Positions 5,972 to 6,081 of a stretch of 6,081 bases of DNA are shown here, one piece after another (the stretch's first letter is position 1; every line of letters begins with the position of its first letter). The stretch covers positions 1 through 6,081 of the forward strand of contig CADAPN010000128.1 of the NCBI GenBank assembly GCA_902789835.1, written 5' to 3'. Under the pieces are notes generated by a model. It had not been told where the DNA came from, did not search any database, and was given only the letters and a program-made list of their open reading frames with translations. Origin of the DNA: Oscillospiraceae bacterium. GTDB lineage: Bacteria; Bacillota_A; Clostridia; Oscillospirales; Oscillospiraceae. The translations under genes were made by a program, and so were the position numbers.

Positions 5972-6081
5972 TCAGCCGGCCTCGGCAAAGCTGTCCACAA
6001 AGGCGTTCCATTCCGTCTGCCACTGCGCAAGCAGCGCCTGGGTCTCGTCCTCGGGAAGGCCGCCGTACAGGATGGCATTGC
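5972..6081 (-). CDS. C-terminal end of a probable ABC-transporter solute-binding protein (runs off right edge)
   Basis: Thirty-five codons and a TGA stop (5974-5972) are visible in one minus-strand frame, ahead of a well-placed intrinsic terminator, which together support a real gene end. The visible residues begin NAILYGGLPEDE and continue with an amphipathic, Trp-rich helix (AQWQTEWNAFVDSF). This resembles the last helix of family-1 extracellular sugar-binding proteins, which commonly end with a Trp-containing helix of this kind. That assignment is from memory of the family and rests on few residues. If right, the rest of a sugar uptake system could lie to the right of the window. The start, signal peptide and ligand cannot be seen. 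Confidence 0.6.
   Translation of the reverse strand, partial: NAILYGGLPEDETQALLAQWQTEWNAFVDSFAEAG

Overview
The window is a GC-rich (roughly 55-60% by eye), tightly packed bacterial segment with every recognisable gene on the minus strand. Ribosome binding sites of the GGAGG type, textbook sigma-A-like promoters, intrinsic terminators and clostridial-style multidomain GGDEF proteins point to a GC-rich anaerobic member of the Bacillota (Clostridia, for example Oscillospiraceae or Lachnospiraceae). This is an inference from style; there is no rRNA or marker gene to settle it.

Layout in the direction of transcription (right to left): (1) the last 35 codons of a gene that looks like the C-terminus of an ABC-transporter solute-binding protein, followed by an intrinsic terminator; (2) a promoter with a perfect TATAAT, then a PAP2-family membrane phosphatase (338 aa) with an unusual Glu/Lys/Pro/Ala repeat tail, and 54 bases later an FGGY carbohydrate kinase (529 aa, TTG start), closed by a strong hairpin-plus-T8 terminator; (3) an extended -10 promoter, then a 737-aa membrane sensor (four membrane helices, PAS, intact GGDEF, receiver, degenerate GGDEF; GTG start), followed 64 bases later, with no visible terminator, by a PAS-domain protein that runs off the left edge (249 codons seen).

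Functionally there are two transcription units. The left one is a signalling unit that probably makes cyclic di-GMP in response to a sensed signal and a phosphorylation input. The right one pairs a lipid/phosphate-ester phosphatase with a sugar kinase; nothing in the sequence shows that they share a pathway. There are no tRNA or rRNA genes, no CRISPR array, no insertion sequence and no sign of recent transfer. The most unusual points are the receiver domain placed between one intact and one degenerate GGDEF domain, the substrate-site changes in the FGGY kinase, and the repeat tail on the PAP2 protein. I see no clear evidence of a wholly new system.
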